This document shows positions 1 to 8,364 of a stretch of DNA of 61,989 nt, piece after piece. The notes beneath the pieces are model-generated. The model was not told the origin of the DNA and ran no database searches. It worked only from the letters and a program-made list of their open reading frames with translations. Position 1 is the stretch's first letter. Every line of letters starts with the position of its first letter. A program made the position numbers and the translations under genes. Source of the stretch: JAYFQF01 sp034927285. Lineage in GTDB: Bacteria; Bacillota; Peptococcia; DRI-13; UBA5745. The stretch lies in contig JAYFQF010000047.1 of NCBI GenBank assembly GCA_034927285.1, positions 1-61,989 on the forward strand. The letters run 5' to 3'.

Positions 1-1314
1 ACCTTCCACCTGAAGAAGGACGTTAAATATCATGACGGAACGGCCTTTAACGCGCAGGCGGTCAAAGCGGTTTTTGATTTTGCCAGGCCCAACCCCAACT
101 TTGGCGGCATCAAGGCGGTAGCCAATCTGGAAAGCGTGGAGGTGATCGATGAAGACACCGTCACTTTCCATTATCCCGCGCCTTATTTTGCCTATCTGAC
201 AGATTTTTGCTATCCTGAGGTCATGACCCTGGTTTCTCCCGCCGTATTGGAAGAGGGAAACTACCAGACCATGAAGGGCGTTGTCGGTACGGGGGCTTAT
301 CTCTATCAGGAGATCGTCGACGGCCAGTATGTCCGGTTTGTAAAAAATCCGGATTACTGGGGCGAGGCTCCCTACTATGACGAGGTGGTGGTCAAATACA
401 TTCCGGAATCCTCCAGCAGACTCCAGGCCCTGAAAAACGGCGAGGTGGACATGATTTACGGCAACGTATTGCTTTCCTGGGATGATTATGAGCAGGCCTT
501 GACGCTGCCCGGGGTCGAGGGGTTCATCTCCGAAGCCGATTCCGAAACCAGGAACCTGGTGCTTAACGCTTCGGGGAAAATGCTTTCCGACCTTAAGGTC
601 CGGGAAGCCGTGGCCTATGCCGTAAATAAGCAGGCGATTTCAGAGGGGCTGACCTATGGTCATGAAAGCGTGGCGGAAGGGCTGTTCCCGGCCGGTATCC
701 CTTATACGGAAGCGGAGCTGAGTACGGTTCGCGGCTTTGACCAGGAAAAAGCCCGAATGCTTTTGGACGAAGCGGGCTGGAAGCTGAATGAAGCAAGCGG
801 TATCCGGGAAAAAGACGGCGCGGCTCTTACTCTTACTTTCACCTATGATTCCGGCGAGGTGATGAACAAGCCTCTGGCTACTCTCATCAAAAGCCAGCTG
901 GCGGAGGTGGGCATCAAGGTGGATACCGTGGGCCAGGAGATGTATACCTGGTGGACCGAGGGCGTTGCCGGTAATTACGACATCACCATCTGGAACACCG
1001 AGCAGCCCTATACTTCTCCCCATAATTTCTTTACTCCCATGCTGAGGTCTTCTCCCCATATGGTAAGTCTTGACGTGATCCCCGAGGGGGAGAAATTCAA
1101 AGGCCTGATCGAGGAATTTCAAACCACCGACGACGAAAAACGGGTGGAGGAAATTTTCGCTTACCTGCTGAACGCCAGCAACGATCAGGTGCTGAATCTT
1201 CCGCTGACCTATGTGAAGGATATGATTGTCTACAATACGAACAAGGTGGAGGGATATTCCTTTACCAGCACGCCGATGTTCTTTGATATCAGCCGGTTGA
1301 TGCCGGCGGACTGA
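1..1314 (+). CDS. Nickel/peptide-type ABC transporter solute-binding protein (5' end outside window)
   Basis: The reading frame is open from the first base of the window, so the gene begins upstream; 437 codons are visible. The early segment FHLKKDVKYHDGTAFNAQAV is the signature of family 5 extracellular solute-binding proteins (SBP_bac_5), and RFVKNPDYWGEAPYYDEV followed by a DEAGW segment is typical of the same fold. Overall it most resembles NikA/metallophore-binding members. The protein would sit outside the membrane as a lipoprotein and hand its ligand to an ABC permease; partner genes are presumably upstream. Signal peptide and lipobox lie outside the window. Ligand (nickel chelate versus peptide) cannot be decided. 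A hairpin with a T-run follows the stop, so this looks like the last gene of its operon. Confidence 0.9.
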   Translation, partial: TFHLKKDVKYHDGTAFNAQAVKAVFDFARPNPNFGGIKAVANLESVEVIDEDTVTFHYPAPYFAYLTDFCYPEVMTLVSPAVLEEGNYQTMKGVVGTGAYLYQEIVDGQYVRFVKNPDYWGEAPYYDEVVVKYIPESSSRLQALKNGEVDMIYGNVLLSWDDYEQALTLPGVEGFISEADSETRNLVLNASGKMLSDLKVREAVAYAVNKQAISEGLTYGHESVAEGLFPAGIPYTEAELSTVRGFDQEKARMLLDEAGWKLNEASGIREKDGAALTLTFTYDSGEVMNKPLATLIKSQLAEVGIKVDTVGQEMYTWWTEGVAGNYDITIWNTEQPYTSPHNFFTPMLRSSPHMVSLDVIPEGEKFKGLIEEFQTTDDEKRVEEIFAYLLNASNDQVLNLPLTYVKDMIVYNTNKVEGYSFTSTPMFFDISRLMPAD

Positions 1315-1397
1315 GCCTTTCGGCCGGGGGACGCCGATTGCCCCATCACATAAATATGCTCAATATGTAAATAGCGAAAAAGCAGCTTTCTCTTAAG

Positions 1398-1434
1398 GCC
1401 GCCGGCTCGGTTAATTCTGAGCGTCGGCTTTTTT
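1398..1434 (+). terminator. Intrinsic terminator after the solute-binding protein
   Basis: GCCG/CGGC and GCTC/GAGC stem segments around a short loop (1398-1408 with 1419-1428) are followed directly by six T. It lies 84 bases after the stop of the solute-binding protein gene. Confidence 0.7.
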
Positions 1435-1584
1435 GCGATTCCGGGCCTTTCCGCTCTCAATTCTTCTTCCTTCAAGGTTATAGATTATAGGCCTGCTTTG
1501 GCTTTATGCTTTTAACTGTTACTAAGCCTTCCAATCGGGAGGAGTTACTGTCACTGTGCATAAAAGAAAAGAGAGGAGGCATTT

Positions 1585-1809
1585 ATGCGAAATTTACAAA
1601 ACGGAAAGTACTTTGAAGAGTTTTACCGGACCCATAGTCCGAAGATTTATGCTTATGCACTACGTATGCTGAAAAAGCCTGAAGACGCTTTGGATATTGT
1701 TCAGGAAACTTTTTTGATGGCAACTCTGGTGATTACTTATAATGGCCCGCTAGCAGATCATCTTAATGAGGTATATTTGACGGCATGGACAGTACCTACA
1801 TACGTGTAG
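1585..1809 (+). pseudogene. Truncated ECF sigma-70 factor, fused or frameshifted
   Basis: An ATG with a strong ribosome binding site (GAGAGGAGG, 6 nt upstream) opens a 74-codon frame. Residues 1-47 look like sigma-70 region 2 of extracytoplasmic-function sigma factors (FEEFYRTHSPKIYAYALRML, then EDALDIVQETF). After about residue 47 the similarity stops and the DNA-binding region 4 is absent. Near base 1780 a one-base shift would continue with DGMDSTYIRVDRDWWFSASD before a stop at about 1841, suggesting a second, unrelated coding fragment fused by deletion and then frameshifted. A functional sigma factor is unlikely. It is the first member of an AT-rich patch (about 1560-4150) whose base use differs from the GC-rich surroundings. 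Confidence 0.6.
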
Positions 1810-1874
1810 ATCGTGACTGGTGGTTCTCCGCTAGCGACTAAGAATTAAGCTAGACCCCAAACTATTTGAATTAA

Positions 1875-1933
1875 GTATGTGCTCGCCGGAAAAGCCCAGC
1901 TTTCGGGCATAGACTTTTCCGGCGAGCGCATGT
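1875..1933. repeat. Long perfect inverted repeat (hairpin)
   Basis: Bases 1881-1894 and 1914-1927 are perfect 14-base reverse complements (GCTCGCCGGAAAAG arm), and pairing can extend outward with wobbles to about 1875/1933. The loop has a small GCCC/GGGC inner stem. No T-run follows on the + strand, so it is not an ordinary terminator. It lies between two gene fragments and may mark a deletion junction or a mobile-element scar. Confidence 0.6.
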
Positions 1934-1934
1934 A

Positions 1935-2438
1935 TTGTATGCCTTTCACCGGGAGCGTACTGAGACAGTACGAAAATTATCAAAAGACAGAATCATATCT
2001 GTATTTTTACCCGCTAATGGAAGTGTAGAAGATTTTTTGGATAGAGTACCGGAGGACTTCTGGAGCAATTCCGGATTTGCGATCTATTTCAACGGCAAAT
2101 TCATGACGGATTTTGTTTTTGACGAAGTCATTGGTGGCAACCAGATCGCTATCGTGAAACAGAATCAGAAATACGCGCTGGCCGGCAGTGACGGTCAGCT
2201 TCGTACGGATTTTGTGTTCGATGAGGTCTCTCCTGTGGCGGCGAGATATATTGCTGTTAAAAGCGAGGGCTTATGGGGATTTATTGATCCATTTGGCAAA
2301 GAAGTGATCCCTTCTGTTTTTGATGACGCAATCGTTATTGATGATGACACGGCTTTTATCAAGGTACATGGCAAGTACGGTATTTTGGATGTTCATGAAA
2401 CCGCCTCTCAGCTAAGCGCTGCCGGTCAATGTCCATGA
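1935..2438 (+). pseudogene. WG-repeat protein fragment
   Basis: A 167-codon frame begins at a TTG inside the flank of an inverted repeat, without a convincing ribosome binding site. The translated product contains degenerate WG (KWG) repeats: a KYALAGSDGQ segment, LWGFIDPFGKEVIP, and KYGILDV, plus two copies of a TDFVFDEV block. WG repeats form beta-rich domains common in surface or secreted proteins of Firmicutes. No signal peptide is present, and the first 40 residues show no clear domain, so this is probably the 3' portion of a larger gene whose 5' part was lost. It could also be a short intracellular WG protein with a non-canonical start. Function unknown. Confidence 0.45.
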
Positions 2439-2558
2439 AGTTTAGTAACGGAAACGGAATGAACGAAAATTTGCATGGAAGGGTGGGTCTTATCAGAAAT
2501 TCGCATACGAATTGTTGACGAAAAACTGTCTATGCTTGAATAGTATAAGGAGAGATAC

Positions 2559-3683
2559 ATGCAAGGTTTATTGAAATCATTTAGAAAATATCGCTATGGT
2601 TTTATGGCGCTCCTCTTTATCTTATTAATCAGCGGCGGCTGCGGTTCACCAGCCCAGAAATTGACTCAAGGGGAAGGCTATGATCAGTTTGAGCGAATAC
2701 AAACCAGTACAGGTAATACGGCGGAGCGGGCGGATTCCGCTGTGACCTATAATTCTTTTCTTAATCATCAGGATGTCGAAGGCTACGCAGCGGAAAACCT
2801 GGTATATATCGAGTTGAATCAGGGGCCCAGTCTCCATTTTAATAACGCACGTTTTATCCCGGAGTTTACGGATACAAATATTGGTTCTGTATTGCTTGAT
2901 CCTGAATCCAACATTTTATCGCTTTCTTTAGAACTAAATGGCTCTTTGGAGACTAACGTTAGGCCACAGCGGCTGCTAAGCTACTCTGTTGATCTATATA
3001 ACAGGGAGTTGCTGGAAAAGAGCCTTAATATACCGGCTCTGCCAAAGGAATACGCAGGGTTAGCGGATATGACCGACCAGCGATTGATTGAAATTGCTGA
3101 GGAGTTTGCCACCATTATTGAAAAAGTAACGTCAGCGCCAGTGGAAAAGGAGCCCGATCAAGCGATTAGAAATGAATTGAGTCAGGAGTTTAACCTAAAA
3201 ATAAGAAAAGCGACTGAGGAAGAAATAGCGCAGTACGGTTTAAATTCAGATGATTTTAAGTTATTATCGGTTGAAGAATATCGTAAAAGTCTTCGTCAGG
3301 ATATTATTTCTAACAATATAGCTAATCTGAACGCAAAAATAAATTCTATAGTAAATGAAGTTGTAATACCCGATAAAAGTTTATTACTAATGGATACTTC
3401 TGTTACGCCGGCACAATATATGCAAGAATCAGAGCATTGTTATTTGTATGTTAAGGGAGAAGTTTTATTTAATAATAAAATAAGTAGACCAACGTATTGG
3501 TGCTGGATAGAAAATGCCTGGTCTTCTGCTGAAGGTACGCTGCCTTGGTTTATCAGTAAAGAATATAATTGTGAATTTATCAATGCTAAATCTTGCCGTG
3601 TTTATTACAAGGGCCTTCTGTTAACTTCGACAGGTGATGTGATAGAAGATTCTCGCCGTACCGCTATCTTTACTGTTGAGTGA
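2559..3683 (+). CDS. Putative lipoprotein of unknown function
   Basis: ATG preceded by AAGGAGAG at good spacing opens a 374-residue protein. The N-terminus has a charged start (KSFRKYRYG), a hydrophobic stretch (FMALLFILLI) and a cysteine at about residue 28 in the context ISGGC, so a lipoprotein signal is likely although serine at -3 is not ideal. The remainder is acidic and mixed, with several cysteines and tryptophans near the C-terminus (about residues 290-330). I do not recognise a family. Codon use is AT-rich compared with flanking operons, consistent with acquired DNA. The next frame starts inside its last codons, so the two products may be translationally coupled. Confidence 0.65.
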   Translation: MQGLLKSFRKYRYGFMALLFILLISGGCGSPAQKLTQGEGYDQFERIQTSTGNTAERADSAVTYNSFLNHQDVEGYAAENLVYIELNQGPSLHFNNARFIPEFTDTNIGSVLLDPESNILSLSLELNGSLETNVRPQRLLSYSVDLYNRELLEKSLNIPALPKEYAGLADMTDQRLIEIAEEFATIIEKVTSAPVEKEPDQAIRNELSQEFNLKIRKATEEEIAQYGLNSDDFKLLSVEEYRKSLRQDIISNNIANLNAKINSIVNEVVIPDKSLLLMDTSVTPAQYMQESEHCYLYVKGEVLFNNKISRPTYWCWIENAWSSAEGTLPWFISKEYNCEFINAKSCRVYYKGLLLTSTGDVIEDSRRTAIFTVE

Positions 3684-4116
3684 ATATGAAGAATTAGGTG
3701 AAGATTGTAGCGTTTATTCGAATTTAAGCGATACTCTAATTTATGCATGCACAGCATATGTCAATAAATATACAGATCCGGTACAAGAACTTAATTTTGA
3801 ATTCGTCGTTGCCAATAAAACGGATCAAAATCTGGAGGGCTTCCATCTTGATTTTTTGCCGAAACTTTCTGCATTTGTTTTCGGCTCTGCCGTACCAATA
3901 GAAGACTTAAACAAGACAACATTGGTTCCCTATAATAAAAAAGGAGAGTTCTATTCCAATGTATATTCTGAGATCGCTTATTTATTGAGACCGGACATAA
4001 GTCTTAGTGATTTACCTGATAGTTTTACGTTGAAAGTATATTGGAATGGCAGGGAAGAGATAAAAGAACTGAATTCTAAACTGCAAGAAAAAAATATGGA
4101 AATACCATTTCAATAA
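3676..4116 (+). CDS. Hypothetical protein overlapping the putative lipoprotein gene
   Basis: A 146-codon frame starts with TTG inside the last eight bases of the preceding gene. No Shine-Dalgarno sequence is visible, so translation would need coupling to the upstream stop, or the frame may be the C-terminal part of the upstream protein displaced by a frameshift. The product has no signal peptide. A stretch around residues 38-58 (ELNFEFVVANKTDQNLEGFH) looks like a beta-sandwich, the sort of segment seen in DUF-type secreted domains that follow a lipoprotein anchor. No family was recognised. AT-rich codon use matches the previous gene. Confidence 0.45.
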   Translation: MSEYEELGEDCSVYSNLSDTLIYACTAYVNKYTDPVQELNFEFVVANKTDQNLEGFHLDFLPKLSAFVFGSAVPIEDLNKTTLVPYNKKGEFYSNVYSEIAYLLRPDISLSDLPDSFTLKVYWNGREEIKELNSKLQEKNMEIPFQ

Positions 4117-4222
4117 TTAAAAAGTATGAAAATAAAGATGTTCGAAATATACCTGCTTTTTACGAGTAATAATTTTTGAATAGAAAGTCAATCAAATAGA
4201 GATCTGCCTTTTCCTTCCGCAA

Positions 4223-4249
4223 GGCGGCCAGGGGCCGCCAACCCTTTTT
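4223..4249 (+). terminator. Hairpin with T-run upstream of the ABC importer genes
   Basis: GGCGGCC and GGCCGCC (4223-4229, 4233-4239) pair around a three-base loop, followed by AACCCTTTTT. It can end the AT-rich patch transcript. It lies only 86 bases before the next start codon, so it might also sit in that operon's leader. No known riboswitch consensus was seen around it. Confidence 0.5.
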
Positions 4250-4334
4250 CCTGGGTCAGGCACAAGAATCCCCCGGCAGAATAAACTGGGAAATGTAGAT
4301 GAAGCGAAAAATCCAAGAAAAAGGGGGAATCTAC

Positions 4335-5345
4335 ATGATGAAAAAAACCGTTGGCCTTCTCCTGGTCCTGCTGCTGTGTCTGGGCATGCTGGGCGGCTGC
4401 GGCCAGGAAACCGCCGAAGTAACAAAGATCCGTTTGAACGAAGTGACCCATTCCATTTTTTATGCCCCGATGTACGCGGCGATCAATAAAGGCTTTTTTA
4501 AAGACGCCGGCATCGAGGTTGAACTGACTAACGGCGCCGGAGCGGACAAAGTCATGACGGCTCTCCTGGCCGGAGAGGCGGATATCGGCTTGATGGGGCC
4601 GGAAGCCACCATCTATGTTTACAATGAGGGAAAAGAAAACTATATCGTGAACTTCGCCCAACTGACCAACAGCGACGGTTCTTTTCTGGTGGGACGCCAG
4701 CCGGCCCCCAATTTTTCCTGGGATGACCTGCGGGGCAAGACGGTCATTGGCGGCCGCATCGGCGGCATGCCGGAAATGGTGCTGGAATACACCATGAAGA
4801 AAAACGGCCTGATCCCCAATGAGGATGTGGAGGTATTGACCAATATCCAGTTTGCCCTGATGGGCGGCGCCTTTACCGGCGGCACCGGCGATTATGTCAA
4901 TCTTTTCGAGCCGGTGGCCTCTCAGATGGAGAAGGAGGGCCAGGGCTATATCGTGGCTTCTCTGGGCAAAGAGTCGGGGGCTATTCCCTATACCGTATTC
5001 AGCGCCACTAAAGAGTATATGGGCAAAAGCCAGGAACTGATCCAGAAATTCACCACGGCTTTGGCCACGGCACAGGCCTGGGTGCAGACCGCTCCCGCTT
5101 CGGAAGTGGCGGAAGCCATCAAAAGCTCTTTCCCGGATACGGACGACGAGCTGCTGATCTCTTCCATCAACCGTTACCGGGACCAGGGCTCCTGGGCGGC
5201 TACACCGGTGTTTACCAAGGAAGCCTTTGAACTTTTGCAGGATATCATGACAGAAGCCGGCCAGCTGGAACGCCGGGCTCCTTATGAAGACCTGGTAACC
5301 AACCAATTTGCGGAAGCCGCAGTCAGCTCGCTGGGAGGAAAATAG
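4335..5345 (+). CDS. NMT1/SsuA-type ABC transporter substrate-binding lipoprotein
   Basis: Start chosen at the ATG at 4335 because GGGGGA lies just upstream and the product then begins with a clean lipoprotein signal (MMKKTVGLLLVLLLCLGMLGGC); an in-frame ATG at 4299 lacks this. The mature protein has the NMT1/THI5-like periplasmic-binding fold: RLNEVTHSIFYAPMYAAINK, then GFFKDAGIEVEL and a GAGADKVMTALLAGEADIG segment (about residues 35-95), as in SsuA, TauA and ThiY. It would bind a small organic ligand (alkanesulfonate, pyrimidine or similar) outside the membrane. Two bases separate its stop from the ATPase gene and the permease follows, so the three form one importer operon. Ligand unknown; no thiamine or sulfur genes adjoin it. 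Confidence 0.9.
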   Translation: MMKKTVGLLLVLLLCLGMLGGCGQETAEVTKIRLNEVTHSIFYAPMYAAINKGFFKDAGIEVELTNGAGADKVMTALLAGEADIGLMGPEATIYVYNEGKENYIVNFAQLTNSDGSFLVGRQPAPNFSWDDLRGKTVIGGRIGGMPEMVLEYTMKKNGLIPNEDVEVLTNIQFALMGGAFTGGTGDYVNLFEPVASQMEKEGQGYIVASLGKESGAIPYTVFSATKEYMGKSQELIQKFTTALATAQAWVQTAPASEVAEAIKSSFPDTDDELLISSINRYRDQGSWAATPVFTKEAFELLQDIMTEAGQLERRAPYEDLVTNQFAEAAVSSLGGK

Positions 5346-5347
5346 CC

Positions 5348-6103
5348 ATGCTGAAGCTGGAGAACCTCAGCTTTAATTACCATACGCAGGCAGGGGAGAT
5401 CCGGGCAATAGAAAACATAGATCTGGAGATCCGGGAAGGGGAATTTCTGAGCCTGATCGGACCCTCCGGTTGCGGCAAATCTACATTGCTATCCTTGATC
5501 AGCGGGATGCTGAAACCGTCCAGGGGCCGCGTGCTCCTGGACGGCGAGGAAATCCGGGGACCAGACGCCAAAATTGCCTGGATGCCTCAACGGGACCAGC
5601 TGTTTCCCTGGCGGACGATTTTGGGGAATGTACTGATCGGCATTGAAGTCAGGAGGAAGCTTACGCCGGCGGACCGGAAAAAAGCCGTCAGTCTGCTGGA
5701 AAAATACGGCCTGGGGGATTTCATCAATCATTACCCGAATCAGCTTTCCGGCGGTATGCGCCAGCGGGCGGCCCTGATCCGTACGCTGGCTGTGGACCCG
5801 GAAATCCTGCTTCTTGACGAACCTTTTTCCGCCCTGGACTATCAGACGCGCCTGACCGTATCCGACGAGGTGCGTCTGATTATCGCAAGGGAGCAAAAGA
5901 CCTCCATCCTGGTGACCCATGACATCAATGAAGGGATCTCCATGTCCGACCGGGTGGCGGTAATGAGCCGCCGGCCCGCCAGAATCAAGGCGGTCCACGA
6001 TATACGGTTGTCTGTTGACGAACTTTCTCCCATGAAAAGAAGAGAGGCACCGGAATTCCGCAGCTACTTCAATCAGATATGGAAGGAGCTGGATGTGCAA
6101 TGA
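5348..6103 (+). CDS. ABC importer ATP-binding protein (SsuB/TauB-like)
   Basis: The 251-residue product carries Walker A GPSGCGKST (about residues 38-46), Q-loop WMPQRDQLFPWRT, signature LSGGMRQR, Walker B ILLLDEPFSALD and an H-loop VTHDINEG. The PQRDQLFPWRT segment and size match ATPases of nitrate/sulfonate/taurine-type importers. It hydrolyses ATP on the cytoplasmic side to drive the permease encoded by the overlapping next gene. GGAGG lies at good distance from the ATG. The last four bases overlap the permease start (ATGA), implying translational coupling. Confidence 0.95.
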   Translation: MLKLENLSFNYHTQAGEIRAIENIDLEIREGEFLSLIGPSGCGKSTLLSLISGMLKPSRGRVLLDGEEIRGPDAKIAWMPQRDQLFPWRTILGNVLIGIEVRRKLTPADRKKAVSLLEKYGLGDFINHYPNQLSGGMRQRAALIRTLAVDPEILLLDEPFSALDYQTRLTVSDEVRLIIAREQKTSILVTHDINEGISMSDRVAVMSRRPARIKAVHDIRLSVDELSPMKRREAPEFRSYFNQIWKELDVQ

Positions 6104-6912
6104 CCGGATATCGCAAGGTTTCCCCGGAGCATCGCAAATATCTGGAGGAAATTAAAAGAAAGGAAAAGCAAAAAAGGATCTGGCAGATCAGTCTGATTAT
6201 TGCTTTTATCGCTCTTTGGGAAATTGCCGGCCGCCTGGGCTGGATTGACTCCTTTATCATGAGCCAGCCCAGCCGGATACTGAAATCCCTGTCTAACCTT
6301 TACCGGGAAGGATCTCTGGGGCTGCATATCGGCCTGACCACGGCCGAGACCCTGGCGGGTTTTTTCCTTTCCACCATCATCGGAGTGGGAGTGGCCATCG
6401 TCTTATGGTGGTTCCCGATGGCGGCAAAAGTTCTCGATCCCTACCTGGTGGTGCTGAACGCGCTTCCTAAAATCGCTCTGGGACCGATTCTTATCGTCTG
6501 GGCCGGAGCCGGACCCAAGGCAATCATTGCCGTGGCGGTTTTAGTAACCGTGGTGGTGACCATTATCACCAGCTATACCGGTTTTATCCAGACGGATGAG
6601 GCAAAAGTTTATCTGCTGCGCTCCTTTGGGGCGACGAAAAAGCAGATATTCCTGAAAGTGGTTTTGCCCGCCAATATACCGAATCTGGTTTCCATGCTGA
6701 AAATCAACATCGGCATGGCCTGGGTAGGGGTGATTGTCGGCGAGTTCCTGGTCTCCCGGGCCGGCCTTGGCTATCTGATCGTCTACGGCGGGCAGGTATT
6801 TAAGCTGGATCTGGTGATGGCCAGTATCTTTATTTTGTGTATTCTGACGGCGATCATGTATTACGCCGTGGTGTTTATCGAGGACCTGGCCATGAAAATC
6901 TGGCAGCCCTAA
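6100..6912 (+). CDS. ABC importer permease (SsuC/TauC-like)
   Basis: Start taken at ATG 6100, overlapping the ATPase stop, with AAGGAG about 12 bases upstream; an in-frame ATG at 6079 would lie inside the ribosome binding site. The 270-residue protein has about six membrane segments beginning with SLIIAFIALWEIAGRLGW, and the BPD_transp_1 EAA-type loop around residue 180 (LRSFGATKKQIFLKVVLPANIPNL). It forms the membrane channel of the importer. A strong terminator follows seven bases after the stop. Confidence 0.93.
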   Translation: MTGYRKVSPEHRKYLEEIKRKEKQKRIWQISLIIAFIALWEIAGRLGWIDSFIMSQPSRILKSLSNLYREGSLGLHIGLTTAETLAGFFLSTIIGVGVAIVLWWFPMAAKVLDPYLVVLNALPKIALGPILIVWAGAGPKAIIAVAVLVTVVVTIITSYTGFIQTDEAKVYLLRSFGATKKQIFLKVVLPANIPNLVSMLKINIGMAWVGVIVGEFLVSRAGLGYLIVYGGQVFKLDLVMASIFILCILTAIMYYAVVFIEDLAMKIWQP

Positions 6913-6918
6913 AGAATA

Positions 6919-6969
6919 GGGAGCTGACGTAAATTGGTTCAGAAAAACCAAGGAACGCAGCTCCCTTTT
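6919..6969 (+). terminator. Intrinsic terminator of the ABC importer operon
   Basis: GGGAGCTG (6919-6926) pairs with CAGCTCCC (6958-6965); an inner TTGGTT/AACCAA stem extends the hairpin, and TTTT follows. The inner part shares the wording AAATTGGTT-AGAAAA-CCAA with the terminator at 11084-11131. Confidence 0.8.
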
Positions 6970-7021
6970 CTATGAATAATTCCGCCGATTTTCACGGCAG
7001 TCTTAGCCGGCGCGAAAAAAG

Positions 7022-7055
7022 AGGAACTGCCGCAAAATATTTTGCGACGGTTCCT
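7022..7055. terminator. Palindromic hairpin, likely bidirectional terminator
   Basis: AGGAAC-GC-GCAAAATATTTTGC-GTTCCT forms an almost perfect hairpin. GCTTTT follows on the + strand and TCTTTTTT follows on the - strand. It lies between the convergent importer operon (+) and secreted-protein gene (-) and could end both transcripts. Confidence 0.6.
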
Positions 7056-7144
7056 GCTTTTAAAAGCCGCTCTGGAATAAAATGTGTCGCTGCCAAAAAA
7101 GGTTTGACGGGATAAAACCGCGGTCATAGGTTACAATATGGTTC

Positions 7145-7229
7145 AAGCCGACAGCAAAAGGGGACTGGCAAGGTTATTTTATCTTTAACCGATAGTTAGT
7201 CTCGTGCTGCCGGCTTGTTTTCTCTTTTT
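7145..7229 (+). ncRNA. Candidate structured RNA ending in a T-rich tract
   Basis: AAGCCGACAGCA (7145-7156) pairs with TGCTGCCGGCTT (7205-7216) with one mismatch and encloses a smaller GGTTA/TAACC stem. A T-rich tract (GTTTTCTCTTTTT) follows on the + strand. A possible -35 (TTGACG, 7103-7108) lies upstream, but the -10 is weak. No gene lies in this orientation here, so the element could be a small RNA or an unusual terminator. It matches no family I recognise. Confidence 0.3.
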
Positions 7230-7337
7230 GCTGTAAAAAGCGATATCCCCGTTTGGCTTTAAAAGGCGGGTTTTCCCTTTCGCCGCCAAGACGGTCTTCT
7301 TCACTTTTTAAGCCCTTAAGCGTTTGCCATTCTCGGT

Positions 7338-8012
7338 TTACTGCCCAAAAACCGGCGAAGAGATCTGTTTTTGCCAGTTCCAAAAATAGAGCGTACCATT
7401 GGAAAGCAAAGGATCGTCGGGATCAAACTGAATATAGCTGACGGTTTCATTGCTGAACCAGCCGGCAGAGATCAGTCCGGGGCTTTCCAGTCCGTTTTCC
7501 ACATGCCCTTCCAGGTCCAATACCCAAAGACGGAAATAGTCGATCTCCTGATCGGCGTACCCTTCGGCGGTAATCAAAAGCAAATGGCTGCCGTCGGGGC
7601 TTATGCCCAAATGCCAGGGCATATAAACCAAGGGCTCGATATCCCGGCCGGGGCCCGAGGGCCTGGGCAGGGAAAACTGGCTGGTCCGGATGCCGTCCTG
7701 ATCGGTCAGCTGGACGCCGCCCAGGCTGGCCCGGGCGATAAAGCCGCGGCTGAAGGCAGCCCCTGCTTCGGCAGCGTTAACAGCGTCCGCGGTCAGTCCG
7801 GTCTGGGCGCCCGCCAAAGCGCCTTCCAGAACCTCATCCTCATCCACCTGCCAGATGTCGATGAGATCCTGAGCCGCCAAAGGAAGATAAGAATCGGAAA
7901 GTTTGATCTCCGCAGCGGCCCAGGGGTTTTTTTCCGGGGCGGATAACCCGGGCAGCGGCAAGATCAGCAGGCCGGCTGCCAAAATCATAATTACGCAGTG
8001 TTTCGGTTTCAT
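7338..8012 (-). CDS. Secreted protein of unknown function with propeller-like segments
   Basis: Start placed at the ATG at 8012, which has AGGAGAAGGG eight bases upstream; the open frame extends further but without a ribosome binding site. The 224-residue product starts with a signal peptide (MKPKHCVIMILAAGLLILPLPGLSA, predicted cleavage after LSA). The C-terminal half contains segments like those of beta-propeller blades: LGISPDGSHLLLITAEG, YFRLWVLDLEG and SYIQFDPDDPLL. The length allows only part of a propeller, so it may be a truncated TolB/WD40-like protein or a small independent fold. It is transcribed divergently from the FIST/aldehyde dehydrogenase pair and probably acts outside the membrane. 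Confidence 0.65.
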   Translation of the reverse strand: MKPKHCVIMILAAGLLILPLPGLSAPEKNPWAAAEIKLSDSYLPLAAQDLIDIWQVDEDEVLEGALAGAQTGLTADAVNAAEAGAAFSRGFIARASLGGVQLTDQDGIRTSQFSLPRPSGPGRDIEPLVYMPWHLGISPDGSHLLLITAEGYADQEIDYFRLWVLDLEGHVENGLESPGLISAGWFSNETVSYIQFDPDDPLLSNGTLYFWNWQKQISSPVFGQ

Positions 8013-8364
8013 TTTGCCCTTCTCCTCTCCAGGTTTACACCTGGAAATATTTGACAGAAAAAGGGCGTATCCTCCCAAAAAATATCGACAGTTTCTTAGC
8101 TAAACTATCCTGATTCTGAGGCAAAAGAGGATTTACAGCGGCTTTTTGGTGGATTCAGCAAAGCTTTTCAATCTTTGCGGGGTTGAACGGCGAAGCGTTC
8201 CGCTGGGTGAAACAGCCGTTCCTCCAGACAATATCGGCCGGTTGTAATAAGAGGTCAGGGAGATATAATGAAATCATGGAAATTGTTGACGACAACTGCT
8301 GAAAAAGGTCAGATCCCCAGCAGCTTCCCAAAAGAAATTTTCAGAAAATAAAGGAGGAGTCACA
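8013..8364. other. 352-base divergent intergenic region
   Basis: This gap separates the secreted-protein gene (-) from the FIST gene (+). The only clear signal is a promoter for the + strand pair, listed separately. No open frame with a ribosome binding site, no repeat and no terminator was seen. Confidence 0.5.
8242..8269 (+). promoter_or_regulatory. Sigma-A type promoter for the FIST-aldehyde dehydrogenase pair
   Basis: TTGTAA (8242-8247), a 16-base spacer and a consensus TATAAT (8264-8269) lie about 95 bases before the FIST start codon. Confidence 0.6.

Noticed and set aside
4117..4334. Possible TPP or other thiamine riboswitch before the NMT1-type ABC importer
   Set aside because: The conserved CTGAGA and ACCTGA elements are absent; only a plain hairpin is present.
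4188..5306. Long minus-strand open frame (372 codons) opposite the ABC substrate-binding gene
   Set aside because: It has no recognisable protein features, is rich in His/Gln/Arg as expected of an antisense shadow, and overlaps a clearly real gene.
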